64,000 nt of DNA from JAWPMT01 sp965242775. Its GTDB lineage: Bacteria > Bacteroidota > Bacteroidia > Cytophagales > Cyclobacteriaceae. The notes beneath the pieces are model-generated. The model saw only the letters and a program-made list of their open reading frames with translations. It searched no databases and was not told the origin of the DNA. Positions 42,172 through 51,481 of the stretch are shown piece by piece (positions within the stretch are counted from its first letter, which is position 1; every line of letters starts with the position of its first letter). The stretch is from the NCBI GenBank assembly GCA_965242775.1, contig CBDETI010000012.1, forward strand, positions 62,001 through 126,000, given 5' to 3'. Position numbers and translations under genes: made by a program.

Positions 42172-43521
42172 TCAGAACTTCCGGTATGGTGCATCGAGGA
42201 GTTTATTGGCTTCTGCCTCTGCAAATTGAGCTGTTTCATTATCCCAGTGCAAGGTCTGATTCGGGAATCGGCCTGCAATCACTCCGAGTAGAATGGTTTC
42301 AGTCAATCGAGCTGAATAAGAAAAGGGTGCGGTACAGTCTCCCTTTCCTAGGCATGCATCCACAAATTGATGGTAGTGTTTGGGGCTCTCGGAGGCATAA
42401 TCTCTGACAGGTTCACCTAGCTCTCGGGCACCAGGTATTTTATCCAGATCGAACTCCTCGTATTGGCCATTCACGATCAGCCTTGGCATTTCCATAAAAT
42501 GGGGTAGTAATAGCTTTTTCCCGTTTTCGCCAATAAACATCGCTCCCTGTTCGGGCAAACTGTCGCCATTTGGTAAAGTAAGATCGCTGTGAGGCTTTGG
42601 GGCGTTAACACCGTCTGACCAATGCCAGGTGAGTCTATCTGTTGTGAAATCAGTTCCGGGGAATTCATAGGTTACGACATTTTCCTCGGGGAACCCAAAT
42701 CCATTGGGCTTTCGACAACTATTCTTGATGGTCAGTGGTACATCCAGTTCGAGTGCGTTGTACGGCGTGTCGAAAATATGGACACCCATATCTCCGAGTG
42801 TGCCACAGCCATAATCAACCAGCTTTCGCCAGTTTCCCGGATGATAGACCCCTTCCTTATAGTCTCGCTCTGCTGAAGTTCCCAACCACAGATTCCAGTC
42901 CAGGTTTTCCGGCACCGGATCTGATCCACTGGGGGCATTTCCGTCAAATCCCCAATTTTTAGGAGACCAGGCCCGAACTACACTGACCTTTCCTATTATG
43001 CCAGCCCGAATCATGAGCGTAGCCAATTGGTAGTCGTAGAACGAGTGGACTTGGATGCCCATTTGTGTTACTAGACCTTTGTCTTGAGCCATTTTTCGCA
43101 TGGCTCTGGCTTCGGTAACGTGATGTGTCAGTGGCTTTTGGCAATACACCGGCTTGTCCATCTCCATTGCCATCATCGACGCTGGGGCATGAGTATGGTC
43201 GGGAGTAGAAACAAATACTGCATCGATTTCATTGCCTATCGCATTGAACATCTCCCGGTAATCCGAAAATGTCCGGGCGTTCGGGTGGAGTTCCTTCGCG
43301 GCTGCCAGGTAGTTTGCATCTACGTCGCAGAGGGCTGTGACCTCTACCATGTCATGGGAGGCCACTGCTCTTAAATCTTCCGCACCCATATTTCCTACTC
43401 CGATATGCGCTGTGCGTAATTTTCTGTTTTGATCAAATGCCCACGATGGGGAAACCAGGAGTGAACCTGTGGCAGATGCTCCTAATACCTTTAAAAACCC
43501 CCGTCTATTCAATTTTGCCAT
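42172..43521 (-). CDS. Tat-exported Gfo/Idh/MocA oxidoreductase
   Basis: A 449-residue NAD(P)-dependent sugar oxidoreductase with a Tat signal (NRRGFLKVLGASATGSLLVSP, residues 5-25). The Rossmann motif is AHIGVGNMG, followed by the EKP-like motif KPVYCQKPLTHHVTEARAM (here CQKPL). The C-terminal beta-sheet domain includes GDMGVHIFD. Exported Gfo/Idh enzymes with tightly bound cofactor are frequent in Bacteroidota and Planctomycetes. The DUF1080 gene lies just upstream (4-bp gap). Together they match 3-keto-glycoside formation and cleavage systems, so sugar oxidation at C3 is likely. Confidence 0.93.
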   Translation of the reverse strand: MAKLNRRGFLKVLGASATGSLLVSPSWAFDQNRKLRTAHIGVGNMGAEDLRAVASHDMVEVTALCDVDANYLAAAKELHPNARTFSDYREMFNAIGNEIDAVFVSTPDHTHAPASMMAMEMDKPVYCQKPLTHHVTEARAMRKMAQDKGLVTQMGIQVHSFYDYQLATLMIRAGIIGKVSVVRAWSPKNWGFDGNAPSGSDPVPENLDWNLWLGTSAERDYKEGVYHPGNWRKLVDYGCGTLGDMGVHIFDTPYNALELDVPLTIKNSCRKPNGFGFPEENVVTYEFPGTDFTTDRLTWHWSDGVNAPKPHSDLTLPNGDSLPEQGAMFIGENGKKLLLPHFMEMPRLIVNGQYEEFDLDKIPGARELGEPVRDYASESPKHYHQFVDACLGKGDCTAPFSYSARLTETILLGVIAGRFPNQTLHWDNETAQFAEAEANKLLDAPYRKF

Positions 43522-43525
43522 GATA

Positions 43526-44314
43526 CTAAAGTTTTTTAATTCTTATGTTCTTAAACCATATCGGACTGGAATGATCCTGCAGACCAATGTAACCAGTCTC
43601 AAATTTTCCGTAATCAGGCATGCCTTCCCATTTACCTGAATTTTTCTTTGCGTGCCAATCTTCCGACCATGGTACGAAGGAGAGCATCATTTCTCCGTTG
43701 AGCCAGTATTCGGCCCGCTCCTTGGTGAAGATGATCCGGGTAGTGTTCCATTCTCCAACAGGATTGAGCCGTTTCTTCGTGTCATCCGCTGGGTACATGG
43801 CGTAATCTGCCGCGGTTTTTTGAAGCGGCTGTAGCTTCTCCGGATTTTCCGTATACCCAAGACTTAAGTTGTAAGCGGTGAGGTCATGGATTTGATCATA
43901 TCCTTCATCATCGATGAGTTGATATTCAGGGGCCACCTCGGCGGGGCTTCCGTAGCCCTCTTTCAAATGATAGAAAATTCCACTGTTTCCTCCTTCCGGA
44001 AGTTTCCATTCCAGTTGGAGTTCGAAGTTGTCAAACTCTTCGGCGGCGTAGATGATGTCTTTGCCACCTTTATAGTCTTGTTCCAAACCTAGCTCTGTGT
44101 CGAATGTAAGCTCGCCATTGCGGGCAACCCAACCAGGGGGTAGTGATTCTCCGTTGTAGGCACGCCAACCCTCGGTACTTTGGCCATCAAATAGGTAGAT
44201 CCATTCAGACTCAGGTTGTTCTGTCTCAACGGCGCCGGCAGATTGATTTTCCGAATTGCTGCCACAAGCCACAAAAACGGAAGCCACGGCGATAAATGCA
44301 TAATATTTTTTCAT
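43526..44314 (-). CDS. DUF1080 3-keto-disaccharide hydrolase-like lipoprotein
   Basis: A 262-residue lipoprotein (lipobox VFVAC) with a single DUF1080 jelly-roll domain. Typical motifs are EWIYLFDGQSTEGWRAYNG, the LEWKLPEGGNSGIFYHLKEG block, GEWNTTRIIFT and GYIGLQDHSSPIWFKNIRIKKL. Members of this family cleave 3-keto-glycosides after oxidation. It is the first gene of a two-gene operon with the Gfo/Idh/MocA gene, 4 bp apart, and a strong terminator ends the unit. Secretion and gene order agree with a periplasmic two-step sugar route. Confidence 0.93.
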   Translation of the reverse strand: MKKYYAFIAVASVFVACGSNSENQSAGAVETEQPESEWIYLFDGQSTEGWRAYNGESLPPGWVARNGELTFDTELGLEQDYKGGKDIIYAAEEFDNFELQLEWKLPEGGNSGIFYHLKEGYGSPAEVAPEYQLIDDEGYDQIHDLTAYNLSLGYTENPEKLQPLQKTAADYAMYPADDTKKRLNPVGEWNTTRIIFTKERAEYWLNGEMMLSFVPWSEDWHAKKNSGKWEGMPDYGKFETGYIGLQDHSSPIWFKNIRIKKL

Positions 44315-44677
44315 TGTAGTATAAAAACAGTTTTTTCTTCAGGCTCGGACAAGCCTCTTGATTTGATTAAGCACCTAACTAAGATATGCTATCCCGACTA
44401 TACGTACACATGACTTTTGAGTCTGATTAGGAGGATAGGTGCATCATAATTAGGGGATGGAGTGTTAACGAGTGACAGGGCATTACGCACTGCTTTCAAA
44501 TGGATTTGAGTTACTGCGTCTGATGCTTCTTACTGGAAATAACCGAAAATGCGATAATTGTAGGGGCTGAATTTCACGGGTGGCAAATTTTGCAATTGCA
44601 AATGCGGAAGATGGTAAAATTCAATTCGCTTTTCTTCGGCAGATTGGGGTAGTTCGAAGTAATAAATCCCAACGCCC
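44315..44677. other. Divergent promoter region with a palindrome
   Basis: No gene was found between the DUF1080 and desaturase genes. TTTGCAATTGCAAA (44589-44602) is a perfect 14-bp palindrome 75 bp before the desaturase start and could be an operator. Nothing else stands out. Confidence 0.45.
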
Positions 44678-45772
44678 ATGGAATTACATTTTGCCCGAGA
44701 ACAGCATCCGGGTTTTGCGAAAGCGCTCCGAGAGGAGGTTACGGATTATTTCAAGACTAGCGGACAAGACATCAAAGCCAATAGACTTGCCTGGATAAAG
44801 GCCATCGCCTTTTTTCTTGCCTATGTCACTACATATCTGGTTTTGTTAAATCAAGTGACGCTCGCTGGTTTATTGGTAACCTTTGGGGTTTTGGGGATGC
44901 TCAAAATTTTCCTGGCGTTGAATGTCGCGCACGATGCGGCGCACAATGCTTTTGCCCGAACCACATGGTTAAATAACACGCTTCTTTGGATCTTTGATCT
45001 GCTCGGAGCCAATGGTTTCATGTGGAGGTTGCGGCATGTGTACTCTCATCATCCCTATGCCAATATTCCCGATATGGATGCTGACATTAAACAGTCACGA
45101 CTGGTCAGGCTCTTTCCCGGAGGTATGATCAAAAGCTTCCACAAATACCAGCATTTGTATATGCCTTTGCTCTATGGAGTTTATTCGCTCCATTGGTTTC
45201 TATTGAGAGATTTTAAGGATTTCAACCAGGTACCTACTAATTCTAAAGGAATTAAATATCCAAAATTTTGGGAGTTCGGCAGATTGATAATTGGCAAATC
45301 CTTTTATCCTTTTCTAATGATTTACCTCCCTCTCCAGCTATTGGATTTTAGCCTATGGGAAGTGATCGGTGGTTTTCTCATTATGCAGCTGGTTGCTAGC
45401 TACACAGTGGCCACTGCCCTGGCATCAGCTCACGTGAGTTGTGAGTCGGAATTTCCGAAACCAGATGCCACCGGTCACCTTCCCTATTCTTATCTCATGC
45501 ATCAGATAATGACAACTACTGATTTCGCTACAGGAAGTCTGTTCATCACGCATTTATATGGCGGCTTCAACCATCATGTGATTCATCATTTGTATCCTTC
45601 GATTTGCCATATTCATTACCCCGAATTGACGAAAATTCTGAAACGGCTCTGCAAGGAGTACGGTATCAGTTATCGGGAAAGGAAGTCTCTTTTTGGCGCG
45701 ATAAGGGCCCATTTCAAGCTCCTTCGGATGCGTGGAAATGATGGCGCTACGGTAGCCTTTCCTGAATTTTAA
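44678..45772 (+). CDS. Membrane fatty acid desaturase
   Basis: A 364-residue membrane di-iron desaturase (acyl-CoA or acyl-lipid type, linoleoyl-CoA desaturase-like). The three histidine boxes are HDAAH (85-89), HVYSHH (120-125) and, near the C-terminus, HHVIHH in NHHVIHHLYP. Four membrane helices occur in pairs. The N-terminal cytochrome b5 domain of front-end desaturases is missing, so electrons must come from a separate donor. The ATG at 44678 is preceded by no good Shine-Dalgarno sequence. The GNAT-like gene follows after 11 bp. Confidence 0.9.
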   Translation: MELHFAREQHPGFAKALREEVTDYFKTSGQDIKANRLAWIKAIAFFLAYVTTYLVLLNQVTLAGLLVTFGVLGMLKIFLALNVAHDAAHNAFARTTWLNNTLLWIFDLLGANGFMWRLRHVYSHHPYANIPDMDADIKQSRLVRLFPGGMIKSFHKYQHLYMPLLYGVYSLHWFLLRDFKDFNQVPTNSKGIKYPKFWEFGRLIIGKSFYPFLMIYLPLQLLDFSLWEVIGGFLIMQLVASYTVATALASAHVSCESEFPKPDATGHLPYSYLMHQIMTTTDFATGSLFITHLYGGFNHHVIHHLYPSICHIHYPELTKILKRLCKEYGISYRERKSLFGAIRAHFKLLRMRGNDGATVAFPEF

Positions 45773-45783
45773 GAAATGTTGAC

Positions 45784-46956
45784 ATGCCCGATCTAATTGA
45801 TATCATCGAGGTAAGAACTGACGAGGAAATCGACCAATTTCATCAGGTCCAGCGACGTATTTACGCCGACGACCTGAGTTGGGTCAGTCCCGTGGTAGCG
45901 GATGTAGAACGTGTATTTGATGCGAATTCCAACAGTTTTCACGAGCACGGCATTATTAAAAGGTGGTTGGCGAAAGTAGGCGACGAGTGCGTCGGACGGG
46001 TGGCGGCTTTCATTAATCTCAGAACTGCTCAGACCTTCAAACAACCGACTGGTGGCATGGGATTTTTTGAAAGTATTCACTGTGAGGCAGTGGCATTTGC
46101 CCTGCTGGATACCTGCAAAAACTGGCTGGAACAATTTGGTATTAAGGCGATGGACGGGCCAATAAATTTTGGTGAAAACAATGCGTGGTGGGGCCTGGTG
46201 GTCGATGGCTTTGAGCCGCCATTGTTCAGACATAATTACAACCCCACTTACTATAAGAAGTTCTTCGAATCTTACGGTTTTAGAACCTACTTTGAGCAAT
46301 ACTACTACACGTTTGACCTTCAAAAGGGACTGAATGAGCGCTACTATCGATTTGGTGAAAAGCTTGCTGAAAACCCCGAATTTCAGTGCAAACATGTAGA
46401 CTTGAGGAGGTTAGGGGACTTTGCTGAGGATTTCAGACATGTCTATAACTTGGGCTGGCAAACCCATGACAACTTTAAGGAGATGACACGTGCCCGCGCG
46501 TTGGATCTGTTTGCGAGTATGAAACCGGTGGTAGATGCTGACCTTATTTGGTTCCTGTACCATAAAGGCCAACCTATTGGTTTTGTGCTCATGCTGCCAG
46601 AACTGAATGGCATCCTCAGGAGGTTTAGAGCGGGCAAATTTGCGTGGTTTGAGAAGCTCACACTCAAGTTGATATTAGCACTAAGGTTGTGTCGAACAGC
46701 CTACGGATCGGTCATAGGATTTGCTCCTCAGTACCAAAACAAGGGATTAGAAACCTTACTTTTCTACCACATTCATCAGAAAGTTGTTCTGGAGAAAAAA
46801 TATGATACATTGAAAATTGGCTGGGCCGGGGACTTCAATCCCAGGGTTGTGAATTTGTACAGGAAACTCGGTTTTCAGAAAGTTCAGACTTCCAGAACCT
46901 ATCGCAAGATCTTCGACCCGAAAATCCCTTTCGAAAGGTCACCTATTATCTCCTAG
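45784..46956 (+). CDS. GNAT-like large acyltransferase, unknown substrate
   Basis: A 390-residue protein resembling the GNAT-fold families found in Bacteroidota. Two related halves can be suspected, since DEIDQFHQVQRRIY at the start and the acetyl-CoA-like segment APQYQNKGLETLLFYHIHQ at the end are both GNAT-like. The central FYLYHKGQPIGFVLMLPE is a strand with the typical glycine. The substrate is unknown. It follows the desaturase gene by 11 bp on the same strand, so a role in lipid modification is possible. No signal peptide. Confidence 0.72.
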   Translation: MPDLIDIIEVRTDEEIDQFHQVQRRIYADDLSWVSPVVADVERVFDANSNSFHEHGIIKRWLAKVGDECVGRVAAFINLRTAQTFKQPTGGMGFFESIHCEAVAFALLDTCKNWLEQFGIKAMDGPINFGENNAWWGLVVDGFEPPLFRHNYNPTYYKKFFESYGFRTYFEQYYYTFDLQKGLNERYYRFGEKLAENPEFQCKHVDLRRLGDFAEDFRHVYNLGWQTHDNFKEMTRARALDLFASMKPVVDADLIWFLYHKGQPIGFVLMLPELNGILRRFRAGKFAWFEKLTLKLILALRLCRTAYGSVIGFAPQYQNKGLETLLFYHIHQKVVLEKKYDTLKIGWAGDFNPRVVNLYRKLGFQKVQTSRTYRKIFDPKIPFERSPIIS

Positions 46957-46974
46957 AACCCTAGTAAGAGTAGC

Positions 46975-47961
46975 TCAATCTTCCTCCTCCAAAGTCAGCG
47001 AGTGGATTTTTTTCTCGCACTTTTCGATTTTCTTGAGGAGTCCTCTGAAGAATCTTCCACGAGCTCGCTCTGAAGAACGAAAGAGGGGGGTCGATTTCCT
47101 TAGAATTTTCTGAAATACGTAGGCCGCTTGCTCGCCATACACGGGATCAGCAATCTCGATGATCCTGCTAATATCCTTCGGGAGAAACACCCGGCATGAA
47201 CCTTTGCTTTCAAGAATTAGCGTATTGTCACCGATCAGGACTTCATTATAGTAGATCTCAAAAGGTAACCCCGTATTTCTTAGCCCCGATTGGCATTCCT
47301 GCTCAATTCCTGCGAGCAACTGCTTTAGCTGCTCCAGTAAGTCGAAAGCCTCTTCTGGCGCCAGTTGGCCCAGGTCGGTGAGGTACAATATCTGTTTAAA
47401 AGTTGGGTCTAGTACTTCATCGGACCAGATCTCCACGCTCTCGACGGAATAATACTGGTTCAGCAGGGCACTGGCTTCAGCCAGACCCAGGACTTGATAC
47501 TGATCCCAAGGCGTTTGTTCACTTGAATCTTTGTTGTCCAAGATTGTCTGCCAGAAAAAAGACTTGAATGCCAGAAGACGCGGAAATCGGAAATAGTAGA
47601 AGATCGGGATTTCCTTCGCATTAAAGAAAATCTTGGAGTGCTGTCCGTTGGTATTTTTTTCGAAGTGGCTGGCAATGTCCTGCAGGAAGCTCTTGAGGTC
47701 AAATTGTTGCGAATGCCCCCCGATTTTGACGTTCAATGATTCCGTATCTACTTGTAGTAATCTGTCGATTGAAACCTGATATTGCGATGAAAGGAGCCTT
47801 AAATCCTCAAGATTCAGGAGCGTATCGCCACGAAGCCGCCGGTAAACGCCATCGTTACTAATGTGCATTAATGTGGCCAGGTGATAAACAAAATCACGTT
47901 GATTGCCGGTATAAACCCGACGAATCTCTTCAAAGAGTTTTTTCTGTATGTCTATTGTCAA
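46975..47961 (-). CDS. HTH-domain protein with unknown C-terminal regulatory domain
   Basis: A 328-residue soluble protein with an N-terminal helix-turn-helix-like region (residues 15-70, QRDFVYHLATLMHISNDGVYRRLRGDTLLNLEDLRLL), similar to BetR or Cro-type domains. Residues 80-300 form a domain I do not recognise, with an ISRIIEIADPVYGEQAAYVFQKIL helix. A charged tail ends the protein (KKIEKCEKKIHSLTLEEED). It probably binds DNA and senses a metabolite. It is transcribed convergently with the GNAT gene, 18 bp apart. No partner gene is evident. Confidence 0.7.
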   Translation of the reverse strand: MTIDIQKKLFEEIRRVYTGNQRDFVYHLATLMHISNDGVYRRLRGDTLLNLEDLRLLSSQYQVSIDRLLQVDTESLNVKIGGHSQQFDLKSFLQDIASHFEKNTNGQHSKIFFNAKEIPIFYYFRFPRLLAFKSFFWQTILDNKDSSEQTPWDQYQVLGLAEASALLNQYYSVESVEIWSDEVLDPTFKQILYLTDLGQLAPEEAFDLLEQLKQLLAGIEQECQSGLRNTGLPFEIYYNEVLIGDNTLILESKGSCRVFLPKDISRIIEIADPVYGEQAAYVFQKILRKSTPLFRSSERARGRFFRGLLKKIEKCEKKIHSLTLEEED

Positions 47962-48084
47962 ACGGGTGCAGGTTGGAGAAACGACATGTGAAAATAAGAA
48001 TTTTTAGATGTTAACTAAGCGATCCTCTTGGTAAAACCGTTTCTCCATTTATTTATGTCGTTTGACAGATAGCTCTTGTAATGG

Positions 48085-48531
48085 CTAATCCACCTCCTTA
48101 AAACCGGAGATGTGAGATGCCACGGCTTTCCAGTTATCACCTCGTTTGATCAAGACATTGCTGGACGAGTAAATGCTTTCTTTGTCTGATTGCCAAATGT
48201 GACCGGTGCCACAGATCAGAGCAGTCTGATTTTCCAATATTTCCAGGCGTTGTATGTCATAGTAAAAGGAATCATAGCTTACCTGGTTTTCGCTTATCCA
48301 TTTGAGTTCTCCCATTTTATTTGACCAGCCTCCCCCCGCATCAATCACTTGAAATTCTTCAGCCAAAATTCGGTCCAGTAGTTGCTGGTCTTGCTCCTTA
48401 TAGGCTTTTGGCCATTCTACCTCTTTGAGGTACCTAAGCGCTGTTAGGTCTTTCTCTTTTTGGTCTACTGGAGTTGGGAGATTTGTCAAGTTGCAGAGGG
48501 ATAGAATGATACCGGTGATCAATAGTTTCAT
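48085..48531 (-). CDS. DUF4440/NTF2-like secreted protein
   Basis: A 148-residue protein of the NTF2-like superfamily with a signal peptide (MKLLITGIILSLCNLTNLPTP). The fold is shown by the EVEWPKAYKEQDQQLLDRILAEEFQVID helix-strand pair and the closing strand IKRGDNWKAVASHISGF, as in DUF4440. The pocket often binds small ligands or has a weak catalytic role. The ATG at 48531 is chosen because it directly begins the leader; an upstream ATG (48579) adds sixteen non-leader residues. It is a single gene. Confidence 0.82.
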   Translation of the reverse strand: MKLLITGIILSLCNLTNLPTPVDQKEKDLTALRYLKEVEWPKAYKEQDQQLLDRILAEEFQVIDAGGGWSNKMGELKWISENQVSYDSFYYDIQRLEILENQTALICGTGHIWQSDKESIYSSSNVLIKRGDNWKAVASHISGFKEVD

Positions 48532-48687
48532 GATTTTTTTCTCAAAGCAACCGGGCATAAGGTTGCCCTCAGCATACACTTACGCCAAGTGTTGTGAACG
48601 GTGGAGATTTTTATGTCTCTGGTGAAGTCAGATTAATTCATCATGGCTGTAATTCACTCAGTGCGGCGGGGCGGACTCATCCGGCGG

Positions 48688-49905
48688 CTAGTAACTAGTT
48701 CTCTCAGCGGGTAGGTTCTCCAGTAGGAACCTTATTTGGTTACCGCCCATAACCTTTTGGATGTCTTCATCAGAAAATCCCGCCCGGATCAGCCCGTCGG
48801 TGAGGAGAATGACCTGAGAAGCATCAAAAAGAATAGTAGTGGCGCCATCGAAATCTGACCCCAAACACACATGATCGATGCCTACAACATCGACAGTATG
48901 CCGAATGGCAGCAACTATAGATTCGATGGAGGTGTCGCCGGTGGCACCTTCCCAAAAACCGATCCCCACTATGCCGCCGTGGGAAGCGATCATCCGCAAT
49001 TGTTGGTCGGAAAGATTTCTTGGACTATCAAATGTCCCTTTGGCCCCCGTATGCGTAACAACCACCGGGCGTGTACTAAAACGTATGGTCTCCTCAAATA
49101 GCTGTTCAGAGGCGTGTGACAAGTCGATTATGATATTCATTTCATTCATTTTTTGCACGGCCAACTTCCCAAAGGCCGTTAGCCCCCCTTTTTCAACACC
49201 TGCAGAAGAGCCACCCAGTTGATTGTCGAAAAAGTGCACCAGTCCCATGACCCGGTAACCAGCCTTGAAAAACCTGTCAATATTGTCAACATCGCCTTCC
49301 AGTGCATACATTCCTTCAATGGAGAGAAGTCCGGCTACCATGTTGGTATTGCTTTTTCTAAGTTTTAAGAAAATACTTAAGTCATCGCTGGTTTCGATAA
49401 GGGTAAGTTGGGACGACTTGTTGCTGGCTTCCCTGAGCACGTTTGCCTGATGCAGTGCTCTATTTGACAGACTGAACCAGGAGGCTACGGGCCAACGATT
49501 AGCCATGGCCAGGAACGTAATGTTATCGGAGCGACCGACATTGCTATGGTAGTTTAGTCCACGTGGTGTTTTTATAACTGCGCTGAAAACTTGTAGATAA
49601 AAACCACCTGCTATCAATCTTGGAATATCGACATGTCCATGATCAATGCGCTCTAGCGGGTCTCTATCCCAAAGTAAGTTGTCGGCATGCCAGTCAGCAA
49701 TGGTCAATTGATTATGCAGCTGGCGGGCTTTCTCAGAAATGGCTAGGGGATCATCTGCTGAGAGCAGTTTTATGTTCTTCGACTTGTCAACAATGCGAGC
49801 AGCGAATAGAAAAAAGAACAGAAGACCCAATGTGATCAAAATCAGTAAAGCGCGCTTTAAAAATCCCAGGAATGCCTTTAGGTACTCGAGTACTCTTTTC
49901 ATCAT
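48688..49905 (-). CDS. Membrane dipeptidase, peptidase family M19
   Basis: A 405-residue zinc dipeptidase of the renal dipeptidase family, anchored by an N-terminal membrane helix (about residues 18-37). Metal-binding motifs are ADWHADNL (His73, Asp75), IDLSHAS, VTHTGAKGTFDSPRNLSDQQL and GSDFDGA. A bridging Glu is expected in ILSIEGMYALEG. Family members cut dipeptides with a D- or L-residue at the C-terminal side. It could act on peptidoglycan fragments in the periplasm. The gene lies 31 bp before the arginase-family gene on the same strand. Confidence 0.92.
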   Translation of the reverse strand: MMKRVLEYLKAFLGFLKRALLILITLGLLFFFLFAARIVDKSKNIKLLSADDPLAISEKARQLHNQLTIADWHADNLLWDRDPLERIDHGHVDIPRLIAGGFYLQVFSAVIKTPRGLNYHSNVGRSDNITFLAMANRWPVASWFSLSNRALHQANVLREASNKSSQLTLIETSDDLSIFLKLRKSNTNMVAGLLSIEGMYALEGDVDNIDRFFKAGYRVMGLVHFFDNQLGGSSAGVEKGGLTAFGKLAVQKMNEMNIIIDLSHASEQLFEETIRFSTRPVVVTHTGAKGTFDSPRNLSDQQLRMIASHGGIVGIGFWEGATGDTSIESIVAAIRHTVDVVGIDHVCLGSDFDGATTILFDASQVILLTDGLIRAGFSDEDIQKVMGGNQIRFLLENLPAERTSY

Positions 49906-49936
49906 TTGTAGAAGGTAGGGTAAAAATGGATGATGT

Positions 49937-50752
49937 TCAAACCCCCAGTGCTTTGACCAAGTCTTTGACTACATGAATTCCTGTTGAATCACGAGGTACA
50001 AACTCGACTATGCTCGATCCCACTACCTGGGAATTATTCATTATTTGTTTTACAACCTGATGCAACGAGTCCACGGTGATTCCACCTGGTGTTGGATAAA
50101 GGAGGTGAGGAAACTCGTCGGGATTGAGTACGTCAAGATCAATATGGATGTAGGCATGTTGGAAGCCCTTACTTCTCACGGTTTCCTGCAGTGAGTCGAT
50201 CTCTTCGGATAACACAACGGTCAGGTGGTTGTCCTGAATGAATGTTTGCTCGGCAGGGTCCAGGTCCCTTGTTCCTGCCAGTATGATTTGCTCTGGCCGG
50301 ACATTCGAGAATGAGTACTTGAGTATTTCAGGGTCTGATTCACCAATCAGAGCGCGCACTGGCATCCCATGAAAATGTTTGCTAGGGGAAGTTTCAGGTG
50401 TATTTAAGTCTCCGTGTGCGTCAAGCCAAATTAAAGCCATGTCACCCTCATAAACTTGATTCAAATATGAAACCGGGGCTATTTCAGCAGCGCAGGTACC
50501 GCCTATCATGAATATTGTGGAAGGACTTATCTGCTGAACCAAGGCTGATGTTGCCTTGAGTTGACGGAGATTGGCACTGTATCCCATAATATCGTTTTCC
50601 AGGATCAGGTTTTCATGCTCAGGTACTTCGACGAGGGAAAACGACTGGGCCGCGTCAATGGCTTTTTTTACAGCCAAGGCCCCATGATAAACTGAATTAG
50701 ATTCGGCATATCCCTGCCATTCCGGAAAGCATAGATTTAGGTGTCTGCTCAT
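49937..50752 (-). CDS. Arginase-family ureohydrolase-like protein
   Basis: A 271-residue enzyme with the arginase/agmatinase/formimidoylglutamase fold. The DAHGDLNTPE motif (manganese ligands) is present, and a second metal motif, HIDLDVLNP, follows. The first metal motif of true arginases, GGDH, reads GGTC here, so His and Asp ligands are replaced. The conserved HFHGMPVRAL segment and a typical length speak for a real member, but activity may differ or be reduced. It overlaps the small membrane gene upstream by 4 bp and is in a compact operon with NTF2-like and sirtuin genes. Confidence 0.85.
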   Translation of the reverse strand: MSRHLNLCFPEWQGYAESNSVYHGALAVKKAIDAAQSFSLVEVPEHENLILENDIMGYSANLRQLKATSALVQQISPSTIFMIGGTCAAEIAPVSYLNQVYEGDMALIWLDAHGDLNTPETSPSKHFHGMPVRALIGESDPEILKYSFSNVRPEQIILAGTRDLDPAEQTFIQDNHLTVVLSEEIDSLQETVRSKGFQHAYIHIDLDVLNPDEFPHLLYPTPGGITVDSLHQVVKQIMNNSQVVGSSIVEFVPRDSTGIHVVKDLVKALGV

Positions 50753-50997
50753 TTCGAGAAGTAATTTTTACTCAAGGCTACCATGGCAATGACAACCCAG
50801 ACAATATTTATGGCTGTGGAGGGGTAGGCGCCATAGTAGATGGTGTTGATGATCAGCAGGATTGCCCCTGTGAGGTTGAGTATTTGGTAAATGTTGGATT
50901 TGCTTTCAACCTTTTGATAGCTGATGAGGCCGTAAGCTAGAATGACTTCCACAGAGCCGATCCAGCCTAACAAATCAACTATAAGTTGCAAGGACAC
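50749..50997 (-). CDS. Small CBU_0592-like membrane protein
   Basis: An 82-residue protein with three membrane helices, resembling the CBU_0592-like domain. It opens IVDLLGWIGSVEVILAYGLIS, followed by a QILNLTGAILLIINTIYYGAYPS helix pair and the final NIVWVVIAMVALSKNY helix. The function of the domain is unknown. It starts exactly where the NTF2-like gene ends (no gap) and overlaps the arginase-like gene, so all are translated as one operon. No charged motif suggests a transporter. Confidence 0.78.
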   Translation of the reverse strand: MSLQLIVDLLGWIGSVEVILAYGLISYQKVESKSNIYQILNLTGAILLIINTIYYGAYPSTAINIVWVVIAMVALSKNYFSK

Positions 50998-51477
50998 TTA
51001 ACCGTCGTTTTTTGACATATACTGCTTGAGAAATCCTCTGGAGGTTTGCTTGATTTTATTTTGCATAGCGGGTGTCCAGCCGAGGAATAAGCCAGGAAGT
51101 CCCAGAGCCATTCTAGCCCATTTCCAAAGATTGAAATGATCATGGTGTTCTATAATAAGCCCGTCTTCAAACCGAAAAGTGGCTTGAATCTGGTTATGAA
51201 CTTTGCGTTGGGTTTTTGAAAAGTGGTAGTGTGCCTCCCAGTGACAGAATCCGCTCACTTCGTCAGCCATTACCCGATCGAAATGTATAGCCAAATCTCC
51301 CTTGGCGCGTTCTATAAGCATTTTCCACATAGCACCAACCATGTCTCTTCCTTCTAATTCGCCAAAGGCAGGGTCATGGAATTTCACTTCGGGATGGTAG
51401 CAGGAAATCATGCCCTCCGGATCTTGATCCTGGAAGGAAGAATAGAATTTATCGATCAGTTGATGGTGTGCTTCCAT
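50998..51477 (-). CDS. NTF2-like (SnoaL-type) protein
   Basis: A 159-residue cytosolic protein of the NTF2-like superfamily. The opening is LIDKFYSSFQDQDPEGMISCYHPEVKFHDPAFGELEG, a typical helix and strand with the pocket-lining residues. Other parts are GFCHWEAHYHFSKTQRKVHNQIQATFRFEDGLIIEHHDHFNLWKWARMALG. The acidic DHFNLW ending is frequent in the limonene-epoxide-hydrolase-like branch, but the substrate is unknown. It is cotranscribed with the sirtuin gene (4-bp gap) upstream and the small membrane gene downstream. Confidence 0.85.
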   Translation of the reverse strand: MEAHHQLIDKFYSSFQDQDPEGMISCYHPEVKFHDPAFGELEGRDMVGAMWKMLIERAKGDLAIHFDRVMADEVSGFCHWEAHYHFSKTQRKVHNQIQATFRFEDGLIIEHHDHFNLWKWARMALGLPGLFLGWTPAMQNKIKQTSRGFLKQYMSKNDG

Positions 51478-51481
51478 AGTC

